A stretch of 64,000 nucleotides of DNA from positions 824,501 to 888,500 of the forward strand of contig JANPWX010019815.1 in NCBI GenBank assembly GCA_024734555.1, given 5' to 3'. Shown here one piece after another: positions 9,623 through 18,794 of the stretch. Under the pieces are notes generated by a model. The model searched no databases. It saw only the letters and a program-made list of their open reading frames with translations, and had not been told where the DNA came from. Positions within the stretch are counted from its first letter, which is position 1. Each line of letters opens with the position of its first letter. The translations under genes and the position numbers were made by a program. This DNA comes from Trochalopteron elliotii. Lineage: Eukaryota; Chordata; Aves; Passeriformes; Leiothrichidae.

Positions 9623-12600
9623 AAAAGCGATTCTGACCTGCCTTTAATCTGCTGAAGGTCTGAGGGAACAGGGCAGGGAAGAACAAACCTTATCATCCAG
9701 AATTCTGAAATAGTTTAAAAGGATTGAGCACTTGGCATCTATCTATCTTAATCACATTGATATTTCAGTTCCTGGCTCTTTCAGACTCTGAATACTGTAA
9801 CTTCATCTTTCAGTCAGCAGAGCTGCAGAGTTAAAGCAATAATGCACCATCACCTGCAGACCACTCTGTTGGCTGGCTGTTGTCAGAGGCACCCTGGCAT
9901 CACAGTCAGGTGCCATGCAGTTGCACCCAGACCACTACACTGCCAGTATGACAAGCATGAGAGACAGGGTTTGCTCACCATCGTCCCCTGTGCTTCCTTC
10001 CAGCCCCCTCCTTGCTTGTGTCTTTGCACTAAGAGGACTTGGACTGCTGGCCAGCTCTGGCTTGCCCTGCAAAAGCAAATCAAACTGGCATTAGCAGTCT
10101 GAAGAGCCATGTCCCTGAAAACTGCTTAGATTACAAAATCAAACCAAACCTAGAGCTTAAGAGAAGGGAGGTTAACTTCTTCAAGGCATCAACAGATAGC
10201 AGCTAAAGAGGGGCCAGATTGACAAGTGCACCCAAAGTCCTGCTGAGTCAGCTTTACATGGTTTGAGATGGAATCAGTAAAAAATTTTTTTCTGATGCAG
10301 CTAGATGGATATATTCATATCCATGCCCAGTTTCAGGTGTACCACCACACTGGCTGCACTGAGAGGATGAAGCACACATAAAACCTGCTAATTCTGTATT
10401 TGTGGCTCAAGCCTTCAGACAGCATAATAAAAAGTGATTAGTGACATTTTCACTAGAGACAAATCTGAACACCTCATGAGAGAACATCTTCAGACACAGA
10501 TAAGCTTTAAGGTCAGATATCTCCAAATACCTTAAGATGCTGGGTGTCTTGGTTTCTAAAAACATTGTGCTATAGTTTCTGTGCTTTCAGCATCAGAAAT
10601 CTTCAGAAGCCATGGGGGTTAAGATGGCTGGATAATCAGTGAACTTTTCTGATGCTGCCAGTACCTAAAGACAGTTGCATGCTTTGGCAGATTTGACATT
10701 ACTCTGTAGCCAGTATCAGTGACGTAGCTTAGGGATTAATACAACAATCAAGGCTCCTTATCTTCTTCACCCACCAGTGTGACAGAACAGCATGTACTCA
10801 AACAAGTTTGCGGCTCTATGCACACCTATGGGGAGATTTATATTGAGCATTTATTATTAGCTGTAAGTGATCCCAAAGCAGAGGCAGAAAAGAATCCACA
10901 AGAGCTGAGGCAAGCAGCCTTACACATGCTCAAACAAACAGCCCAAATTCAGTGTACCAGACAATTTTTTGGAAAACCTAAAATAAAGGTGTGAAGCTTC
11001 TTAGAATGTGTTTGTGAGCAGGACAGTAACCTCAGTACCATCCAGTGGTCACTGGGTGTCAGAAAAGTGGAAAACTGCAGAACGTCCATCCATTAGTTCC
11101 AATTTCTCAGGTTCCTAATGATACATTGAAAAGACAGTCTGCCTGTAACAGAGATAAACAGAGCTGCCAGTTCCTAATGCCAGCATATTTATAGTTTTCA
11201 CAGCAGTTATTAGGACTTGCTAATAGCATTTGGGACCTGACTTAATGGGTGAGAATAAACTGTCAATTGTGGCTTCCCAGGGCTACAGAAGAGGCTGCCC
11301 AAACATGAGTAATTTGCTTGAATCTAAATAAGCATGATTCAGATTTCTGGCCAGTCTTAGCCAGATATTCACCTTGAGCACTCAGGGCTCTTTCCATCTG
11401 GTGAGAAACTGAACTGCACTCATCACAGAGCTTTATTAGACATTATGGCTGTTTTCTGAACAAAACTGAGAGGAAAGTAAGACAAATCGTTTATCCAGTT
11501 TCAAATTAAGAATTTTGTAAAATACAATTTATCAAAGTCAATAGACAAAAAAAAAAAAATTGTTCAGGAATAGTGTTTGCCTTTCAACTGCAAGATTAAA
11601 GAAGTGGTCACCTAGAGACTGCTTGTTCTCAGGAGAATCACAGCATGGCAAGCCATGTCATCTGCTCCATAATGCAAGGGAGCAAAGCAAGCAACTTCCC
11701 TGTACCCTTATCTTAGGATGGGCTGCTCAGAGAGTTTACTCAAAATCATACTTTGACAAGATCTCAACAGCAGGTTTCATCCAACATTCCACACCAGGAC
11801 ATTCATGTCAGCACTTCAAGCAGCTATGACAGAAACAGAAGAAAGATGATAACATCTTGCATCATGCATTTCTGAAAAGACTGTATTAAAACTGCAGCTA
11901 CACTACCTTGTAGCATATTTGGATATTACATACCTATATATGGCTTCTTGACTCTACTGATCTAGACAATTGCATTAATAACGCATATTTTTTTAAAGAA
12001 TATGTTTTAGTTGGACTTGAAGTTATGGTATTTCAAGTTATATGTACATATATAATAGCTCTTCTGGTTGCAAATCTACCACCTCATGATCTTAGGAAAG
12101 GCAAAAGTTTGCTGCTATTTGCTAAAGAAACACTAGCAAAACAAGATTAAATATAATTCTGGCCACGGTTGTCTCTAATCTGGCCCAACAGGTTATGTTA
12201 ATATATGTATTAGACAACAATCAAAGAGGAAGGACAAAATCTTTGCCTCCAGCTTCATGCCACAGCACTTGCTTAACCAAATGAGTAAAAGAGGCAATGC
12301 TGACTGGATAACTTAAACTTCCAACCTCTGTAATCCTATAACTGACAGTCAAACGAGCTGATCAAACAACTCTGTTTACCTGCAGACTAGTTTGGATTCC
12401 ACTGGTGTCCAGCAACAGAGGAAAATCATTTTGTTGTTTAGTTTCAGACAATTCTGCAACCCAAGTTGATGACTTCTCCCAGTACCACTTGACATCAGAC
12501 TTAGTGAAGAGCAAAAAATAAGTTTTCTGGATGTGAGTAGGTTTGAAAAGTCTTACAGAACTAAAAATATACAGTAGTAGCCAAGAAGGAGGTAAAAAGG

Positions 12601-14052
12601 ATTTTTTTTTTAATTAGAGACATCAACATCAGGGTTTTTTTCAGCTTCAAAGACACAGAAACAGATAAAGGATGATAATATTTCACTGCGAAGACTGAAG
12701 TACCAGACAGCAGGAATTCCTCACTGAACATGTAGCAGACGCAAAAAACTCCTACGCTCCCATCAGTTATTGGTCACTTGATAATACGTCAAATGCATCT
12801 CCACCAAGGAGGAAATGCATGTTGCTATTAACATTGCCAATGAAAACCAGCAGGCTTCCTCCCCTCATTCGTTGCTTAATGGCTCTACTCCCAAGACACT
12901 CTTTACCCGTCCTTCTCTGGTAGTAAAATAATTCAAAAGCTCCATTTTCTGTAATTTTAAAAGATCATCCAAATAGCAGTCTACATGCAAAATGCAGGTA
13001 TTCCTCTGGCAAGGCTAAAGACTCCTGCACCGTTCCCTCATGTTCATGCCTTATCTTTAGTGAGATAAACCGTAATGCTCAGAAGCTGACCCAAACCAGT
13101 TCAGGTAAAGTTAAATGAGTTTTAGGCTGAGACATGGATATTCTTGCAGGTTCCCTCCTGCCTGCTAGTACTTTGGTATTTCAGTGACTCAAGTCCTCGT
13201 GTTGCTCTGCCAGGTTACTCTGCACTCTGCTCACTTATTTTATCTGCCTACCTCTTTGTGGCCTCTTGAGGCGCTTGCGTGCAAACCCTTCTTGGTCTGT
13301 GCCAGGCTTATATTTCAGGTGCCTTTTTTAAAAGCAAATATTTCTATCACTGTCCAGCCTCAAAAGACCAGATCCTGGAATATTTGTTAGGAGGCTGTTC
13401 CAAACTCTTCATGTCTTTGGGCATTGGTTTTCCACATGAAGTCATGCAAGGGGTGCAGTATGTTTGTTACACTTATGACAAACCACCATGGTTCGATGAG
13501 CATTTGTTATCTCTTTCGTACTCTGTTTGCATTGAGAATTTTTGAGTCTAGGGACAGCTTAAGGATGAATGCTGAACAGCTTTCTCACAGGCAGCAGAGC
13601 TGTCAACAAAGGAAAGAAACTGGAAGAACCAGGTAAAAAGCAAGGACTGATTTTAGACTGCTTGGCTACCAGCTTTTTCTGGTTGTGTTCTGGCACCTCA
13701 TTTTCTCAAGTGCCTTTGACATGCTCAGTAAAAGGATGAACATATCCTAGACAAGGATTCTGCTGCCAATATTCCCTAGTATTGCTCTAAATATAACTCC
13801 TTTCCCCTTGCCAAGCCCTTTCCTATTACATTTTGTGGGAGAGTATGCTCTGCATCAAGCAATTCTGCACCTTCATTCTCCTTTCCATTCCCTCCACCAG
13901 AAAACTACCACCTGAAGAAATAAGTCTTTAAACAATGCAGTCTTGCTAGAATTTTGTGCTAGGCCATCAAGAGTTTTATTTTAATTTCATTTGGGTTAAT
14001 GTGGGTTTAGCACATTAAAAAAATTGGAGGGAGCCTGGGAGATGGACGTCAG

Positions 14053-14077
14053 CAGACATCTGTGTCATAGATGTCTG
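14053..14077. repeat. Short perfect inverted repeat
   Basis: CAGACATCT and AGATGTCTG pair over 9 bp around a 7-base loop (GTGTCAT). It is too short for a miRNA precursor and is not followed by a T-run. Confidence 0.7.
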
Positions 14078-14758
14078 GTGTGGTTTTTGACATGGTGGTG
14101 GATGGTGTTCTCCATTAAAACTAGATTTTACCTGTCATGTTAGCCACTAAATGCATAAAGACCTAGTTGACACCTCTAAAAATGTAAGTGTAAGGAGGAA
14201 CTCAGCTTCCACTGGGACAAGGACAATTCCCACTGCTGTTAGGTATGTTCCAAAAGACCTGAAAGAACAAAACCACCAGTGGAAAGATATCAAACAGGAC
14301 ACAGCTTTTGTGTCTAGTAGAGAGAGGTACAAGGAGGTCCCAGAATTGCAAGTGAATCTGAGAAAAATCAAACGTTGAATTTTGCACATTTTTATCCATG
14401 ATGATAATTAATCATTGGTGTGTTCAACTAAACTTTATGACAAATGTTAACCACCGCCATACAGGCAGGCTGAAATGCACCAGATGAGGAAGAAAGAATG
14501 GAGAATACATATAGCCTGCCTTCCTGGGAAGGCAGATTGGTTGATCACAAAGATCTATCTTAACCTTCAAAGAACAGATTGGTCAAGATGAGAGACTGAA
14601 GGAAAACTGTTCTTCTATCATAAGGACACATATTGCACTGAACCATGCTGCTACAAATACTGTGGCCTCTGCCATGTGCCTTAGAGCAAGCCCTGCTCTA
14701 AATCTGTATTTTTCAGAAAAGAATATTCCATGTGTTCTGAGTTAATCAAAAGCACATG

Positions 14759-14764
14759 GGAGAT
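14759..14764. other. Target-site duplication (left copy)
   Basis: GGAGAT directly precedes the left LTR and is repeated exactly at 18789-18794 after the right LTR. Confidence 0.88.
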
Positions 14765-15187
14765 TGCTGTGGTTTCTTTTGTAGGGGGCTGCTACCGGTA
14801 TCCCCTAGACCACAGAAACAGTCCGTGTGGGTCCCTCAGCTCAGCAGGCTGTGCGTGGGTTCAGGCTTGGAAGAAGGAAGCATGCTCTCTCTTGGGTTAG
14901 GAAGGATGTTTATTCAGTGCAGTCCATGTGGCAGAGGCTTTGCCAGAGCCCCTGTCTCATCATGGAGGAAGCATGGAGAGAGAGAGAATGTGGGCCTCGT
15001 GTCTCCTTCTCCCAGCTCGGGGGCTGGGCGGGGAAACACTGTGACCCAATGGGGAAGGGAAGGGGTGGGGTTACCTCAGGAGGAACCACGGGGGTCATCA
15101 GGGGTAGGGGGGTGAAAGGGACATACCAAATACAGACAAATAACAAATACAAATACAAATTCAAAACCTGAAACTTGCGCCGCTACG
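14765..15187 (-). repeat. 3' LTR of the ERV
   Basis: A 423-bp LTR. In sense (minus) orientation it begins at 15187 with CGTAGCGG, where the right-hand LTR has the canonical TGTAGCGG, and ends at 14765 with ACAGCA. Sense features are a CCATTGG box with a nearby CCCGCCC, then an AATAAA polyadenylation signal (plus-strand 14909-14914). It keeps only five GA units where the other LTR has about fifteen. A G-quadruplex-type motif lies on the plus strand at 15090-15120. Confidence 0.92.
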
Positions 15188-15207
15188 TTTCCCTCTTTTT
15201 TTTCCTT
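15188..15207 (-). other. Polypurine tract of the ERV
   Basis: Directly internal to the 3' LTR the plus strand is almost all pyrimidine, so the sense strand reads as about 20 purines ending GAGGGAAA against the LTR. This is the position where plus-strand DNA synthesis is primed in retroviruses, and it confirms the minus orientation. Confidence 0.85.
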
Positions 15208-16171
15208 AAAAAGCAAGCTTTTAGACTTAAAAAAACCCAAATTTGTGTCCCACATTTGGTCAGAGGACTATTTTTCTATCAAGATAACTTTTTGGATCTT
15301 CTTTATCTTCAAAATCTGCAAACATGCCAATTGCAGGGGTGTGGTGTTATCAGAGATATAAACTACACATTTGGTAAGACAAAAGACTATTAAAACAAAA
15401 ACAACAATAAACAACTTGACAGTTCATCCTTGATAAGAAATCCAGACTGCCAGGAGTCTCATTCAGCAACAGTTGTTTTAAGTTTGTTCCAGCACTGCTG
15501 ATAACATTTGGAATGTTCAGACGGATATTCTGCTTTTTCAGGAAAGGCTGTTTTCACTTGCACATGTTACAGGACTTGGAAGCTGGAACAGCAATACCAT
15601 TTTGACATTGGTGGGACTTTCCTCCTTTTTGGCAGGTGTTCTGAGACTGCAAAGATAACTCAAGACATTTTAACAAACACACAACAAAGCAAACAAAAAG
15701 GAACCAATGTGGGAAAAGTCAAGGAGAAAGGGAAAAAATCTTTTTTATTGATATTTGTTTTGCCTTTCAAGGTTTTCTTTCTCCGCCAAGCTGCAAAGCA
15801 GACTTGGTGTTTTTCTTGGGGGGAAAAGGATCGGGCTGTTTTGAAAATTTCCAAATGAGACCAAACTGAACCAAATTTAAAATGAGGAATGCTGTTATTT
15901 TCCCTCTGAGTTGCCAAATTTTTGTCCTCACGCCGGGCAAGGCAGCGCTTTTTTAGAAGTTTTTTTGAAAGGCTTTTAGGGTTTCTCTTTCTCCCTCACT
16001 CTCTCCCCTTTCTCTCCCTTCATTTCCACCCTGTTCTTTCTCACTTTCCCACCCTCTTCCTTTCTCTCCTCCCTGTTTTCTTGTTTTTGTGAAGACCAGG
16101 ATGTTATTTGTCCATTCAGCAGGTACAGTTGTTTTTGGGCTGTTATGTTGGAAGCAGGCAAGGTGTTCCCA
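15208..16171 (-). other. ERV interior, AT-rich 3' part without recognisable gene
   Basis: Between the polypurine tract and the end of the 340-codon frame lies about 1 kb where pol and env would stand in a full provirus. Minus-strand frames at 15660-15917 and 15976-16227 are short and show no envelope features: no furin-type site, no fusion-peptide pattern and no CX6CC motif. A purine-rich (sense) block occupies about 15976-16080. The region is either heavily deleted or foreign to retroviruses. Confidence 0.6.
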
Positions 16172-17194
16172 TCAGCAGTCTTGACAGCAATCTGCATTTC
16201 CTTGTTGATTTGACGTGGTGTGGTCACTCATGTGCAGGATCCTCAACATTTCAATTATCAAAGGCATGAAAATTCTGAAAAATCTCAAAAGGTTAAAAAT
16301 CTGTACCATAACTAACACTTTGTTTGCTGCTTGTTTAACTTTTTCAAGAACAGGATTAGAAATCACTGAGATTTGAACAAAATCCAACTCACGTTGCTTT
16401 TTATATTGCAATTGTTTTAAAGCTGTTACCAAATTACTTAATTCAGTTTGATCAATTAGTGTAAAGAATTCTTTTCTTGTGTTTAGAAGAGAATTTGGAG
16501 TTTGTGTTGGCACTGATTCGAATTTAGAATTTTTTGATTCTAATTTTTCTTGTCCAGTTTCATCATTATCAGAAACTGTACTTGCAATGTAAGAATGATT
16601 GTTCTTATCTATTTTTGAGCCGGAGGTATCTGCTGTACAATCATAAGAGAGATAAGTTCGAGCATGGGGGAGGGGGACGCAGCCACCGCAGGCACCCAAG
16701 GCAGGGCGGGGCCGAGCCTCATGGGTGGTGGTTTGGCTGTCTGGTGACATCAGCCAAAACACGGATCTTGGGAGAGGACGAGGGGGAGGGGTTTGGGGAG
16801 ATGGCAGAGGGGAATTCTCGTCGGAACTGGACGAGAATGTGGTCTGGAGTTGCGGGACTCCAGGTTGGGAAGGAGGTGCAGGGGACCCCGTCCCCGCGTG
16901 GTCAGCACCATGTTTGCGAGGGGTTGGCATGGAACGACACAGCGCCCTCCCAGCGCTCCCCATCCCTGCAGGGTCAGGCTTGGCCGCGCGGGCAGCCCCA
17001 GTGAGGTCGGCCCAGGCTGGGCCATGCTGCGGCGGGACAGGGCTCTCAGTGACATCTGCCTGCACACCATGCTCTGCAGACGGGGTTGCGGGGGGCAAGC
17101 ACAGGGGATCGGGTCTGCCGCTCTCCACGCTCACTGGCACCCTCTCCCCAGACCAAAGGGCTGGCAGTGCCGCTGCTGCGGTGCGGCCGCCCAC
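16172..17194 (-). CDS. 340-codon open frame inside the ERV, function unknown (gag position)
   Basis: The longest uninterrupted frame in the window outside the gap, and it runs in the sense direction of the element. I do not recognise the product. Residues 1-185 come from CpG-rich DNA and are rich in Pro, Ala, Ser and Gly. They include an acidic serine cluster SSSSDEN (about 121-127) followed by a proline tract (128-142), as seen in the linker regions of some betaretroviral Gag proteins. Residues 190-285 come from AT-rich DNA and are polar. Residues 293-320 form a hydrophobic, arginine-dotted segment (LLRFFRIFMPLIIEMLRIL) that could be an amphipathic or membrane helix. There is no CCHC zinc knuckle, protease or RT motif, and no PPPY or PTAP late motif. 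The first ATG lies about 1.1 kb from the PBS, further than usual for gag. It may be a decayed gag relic, an unrelated passenger, or a chance frame. Confidence 0.35.
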   Translation of the reverse strand: MGGRTAAAALPALWSGERVPVSVESGRPDPLCLPPATPSAEHGVQADVTESPVPPQHGPAWADLTGAARAAKPDPAGMGSAGRALCRSMPTPRKHGADHAGTGSPAPPSQPGVPQLQTTFSSSSDENSPLPSPQTPPPRPLPRSVFWLMSPDSQTTTHEARPRPALGACGGCVPLPHARTYLSYDCTADTSGSKIDKNNHSYIASTVSDNDETGQEKLESKNSKFESVPTQTPNSLLNTRKEFFTLIDQTELSNLVTALKQLQYKKQRELDFVQISVISNPVLEKVKQAANKVLVMVQIFNLLRFFRIFMPLIIEMLRILHMSDHTTSNQQGNADCCQDC

Positions 17195-17397
17195 TTTGTG
17201 GGAGCGAAGGCAGCGCCCGCCGCCTGCTCATACATTCAGGGGAAGAATCGGGAGATTTGCAGCTACTGCTTTGTGGAGAGAGGGGCTCCCAGCGCGCTGG
17301 GGCATGCAGGAGAGCGTCTTGCTGGCGTGGCTGGTTGGAGAAAGCCACACAATGCTGTTTTGCTCGCCCCGGCTCGCTGCCGCTGAGCACCAAGCTG

Positions 17398-17610
17398 AGG
17401 AGTGAGCGCTTCTCCTGCCCACACCTCTCGGCACGGCTTTCAAAGGCAAGCAGAGAATGCCTTTCTTGCCCACACCACGCGAACCCACCATGCTCCACAG
17501 CAGCTGCAGGGCGCCCAAACTGCTCTGCACCACCACTCCCGTGTTTGAAGCCGAGGAGCAAGCGCTTCCCCTGCCCGCGTCGCGCGGACCCGCTGTGTTC
17601 TGCTGGGGAA
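17398..17610. repeat. Imperfect internal repeats in the ERV leader
   Basis: Three related units share the pattern GCTTCTCCTGCCC / GCCTTTCTTGCCC / GCTTCCCCTGCCC, with their cores starting near 17407, 17458 and 17563. Units 2 and 3 continue alike with a CGCG(A/G)ACCC block and a TGCTCC/TGTTCT block. Offsets of about 51 and 105 bp suggest duplication of a roughly 50-bp unit. Confidence 0.6.
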
Positions 17611-17768
17611 CAGGACTGCTCCAGCTTGAAACCGCATGGGATGGGTGCAGGGGACCGTGCCTCCCCCTCGCACCTCTGCGGAGATGGGGTTCAGAAACTG
17701 CGGATGGGATGCGAGCCCACCACTCCCACCACGTGTTTGTGTGGAAGGGGGGTGGCCACGCCTACCGC

Positions 17769-17787
17769 AGGCCACCAGGTGGCGCCG
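17769..17787 (+). promoter_or_regulatory. CTCF-like binding motif
   Basis: The 19-mer AGGCCACCAGGTGGCGCCG matches the vertebrate CTCF consensus (TGGCCACCAGGGGGCGCTA) at 15 of 19 positions, including most of the CCACCAG-GGCGC core. It lies in the GC-rich ERV leader. Binding is not shown by sequence alone. Confidence 0.55.
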
Positions 17788-18038
17788 TAGAACAAAGAAC
17801 CAAGCGCGCCAAACTCGCAGCTCCCCTCGGCAGGCGTTTTGCAGAGACAGAGACAGAAAAACAGAGGAGAAAAAAGAGAAAATGGCCATCAAGACAGTTT
17901 TTTAACCAAATGAACCGCACATTTGCAAGTTCCCTCACGTCTGCGCAGTCCAATTTCCCAAAATTCTTTCCTCCCTCAGGAGAAAGAAGCCATGGGCCCA
18001 AAGCCCTGCTCCTTAAGGAACAACTTAAAAGCGGTTAA

Positions 18039-18047
18039 ACTCACCAT
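18039..18047 (-). promoter_or_regulatory. Candidate retroviral 5' splice donor
   Basis: On the sense (minus) strand the sequence reads ATG|GTGAGT, close to the vertebrate donor consensus. It stands about 290 bases downstream of the PBS-like site, where simple retroviruses place their major splice donor. Confidence 0.45.
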
Positions 18048-18324
18048 GTGGGGCGTAGAGAAGAAGACTCGTGGTGCTGTAGGATCCAAACCTTTGAAAG
18101 GACTTTCCCAGTGCTCTGGAAAGCTACCCTTTCTTCTGCTGGAGATGGTGGCCAACAGCAACAAAACAACCAAAGAGAAATTTCCTCTGAGTCCTCTGTG
18201 GGTTTTTCAGAGTTCTCTGTGACGATGGCCGCCCTGCTCGCACGCCTCACTGGGCACCCCTGGAGCTACTTGTCCTCTCTGGGGCATGCTGCTCTTCTGG
18301 GGTCCCTTGCTGAGCTGAGGTCTG

Positions 18325-18342
18325 CCAAATGTCTGGGTGCCA
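18325..18342 (-). other. Primer-binding-site-like sequence of the ERV
   Basis: On the sense strand, 5 bases after the end of the 5' LTR, the 18-mer begins TGGCACCC and is followed by AGAC. The opening octamer differs from the lysine-tRNA type PBS (TGGCGCCC) by one base; the remainder is diverged. The position is right for a PBS. Assignment to a lysine tRNA is tentative. Confidence 0.6.
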
Positions 18343-18347
18343 TCTGT

Positions 18348-18560
18348 TGCTGTTTCTTTCGTTGGGGGGGCTGCTACCAGCATGCAACAATCCCCCAGAC
18401 CACAGAAACAGTCCGTGTGGGTCCCTCAGCTTAGCTGGTTGTGCATGGGTTCAGGCTTGGAAGAAGGAAGCATGCTCTCTCTTTGGGTTAGGAAGGATGT
18501 TTATTCAGTGCAGCCATGGGGCAGGGGCTTTCCCAGAGGCCCTGTCTCATCATGGAGGAA

Positions 18561-18594
<34 letters not shown>

Positions 18595-18788
18595 CCTGGT
18601 GTGTCTCTTTTTCCAGGTCGGGACCTGGGCGGGGAAACACTGTGACCCAATGGGGAAGGGAAGGGGGAGGGGTTACATCAGGAGGAACCACGGGGGTCAT
18701 CAGGGGTAGGGGGGTGAAAGGGACATACCAAGTACAGACAAATAACAAATACAATACAAATTCAAAACCTGAAACTTGCACCGCTACA
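18348..18788 (-). repeat. 5' LTR of the ERV
   Basis: A 441-bp LTR with canonical ends: in sense orientation it begins at 18788 with TGTAGCGG and ends at 18348 with ACAGCA. It aligns over its full length to 14765-15187. It has an AATAAA signal (plus-strand 18500-18505), a CCATTGG box, an expanded (AG)n microsatellite at 18563-18592, and a G-quadruplex-type motif at 18692-18722. Confidence 0.92.
18563..18592. repeat. (AG)15 microsatellite inside the LTR
   Basis: An uninterrupted AG dinucleotide run. The matching position in the other LTR (near 14971-14981) has only about five units, so the array expanded or contracted after insertion. Confidence 0.95.
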
Positions 18789-18794
18789 GGAGAT
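18789..18794. other. Target-site duplication (right copy)
   Basis: GGAGAT directly follows the right LTR, identical to 14759-14764. Confidence 0.88.

Larger units (their letters stand above)
7486..14758. other. AT-rich unique sequence, no assignable gene
   Basis: About 7.3 kb with no recognised gene or repeat family. It contains an imperfect 32-bp palindrome at 9591-9622 and a perfect 9-bp stem hairpin at 14053-14077. A locally GC-richer patch lies at about 9840-10110. Open frames here, including 10779-10994 (+) and 14151-14378 (+), are under 80 codons and show no family I recognise. Poly-A runs near 11547 and T-runs near 12602 are simple sequence. Confidence 0.6.
16620..17860. other. CpG-rich block within the ERV
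   Basis: CpG density rises sharply compared with the whole window; for example 17161-17220 contains seven CpGs in 60 bases and a GCGGCCGC site. It has the composition of a CpG island, in contrast to the AT-rich sequence on both sides. It covers the 5' half of the 340-codon frame and part of the leader, and contains the internal repeats at 17398-17610 and the CTCF-like site at 17769-17787. Confidence 0.75.
14759..18794 (-). mobile_element. Non-autonomous ERVK-like (class II) endogenous retrovirus, structurally complete
   Basis: A 4.0-kb LTR element lying on the minus strand. Two LTRs (14765-15187 and 18348-18788) flank 3,160 bp. The perfect 6-bp direct repeat GGAGAT lies immediately outside both ends (14759-14764 and 18789-18794); 6-bp duplications are typical of class II/ERVK elements. 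Next to the 5' LTR is a PBS-like sequence, about 290 bp further is a splice donor, and next to the 3' LTR is a polypurine tract. The interior is about 3 kb shorter than a full provirus. I see no protease, reverse-transcriptase YxDD motif, zinc knuckle or envelope, so it could have moved only with proteins supplied by another virus. A hand count gives about 26 substitutions over roughly 400 aligned LTR positions (about 6-7%), implying an old, fixed insertion. Confidence 0.9.

Noticed and set aside
16534..17790. Plus-strand open frames of 150-234 codons in the ERV
   Set aside because: They run antisense to the element and overlap each other in different frames. GC-rich DNA with few stop codons explains them.
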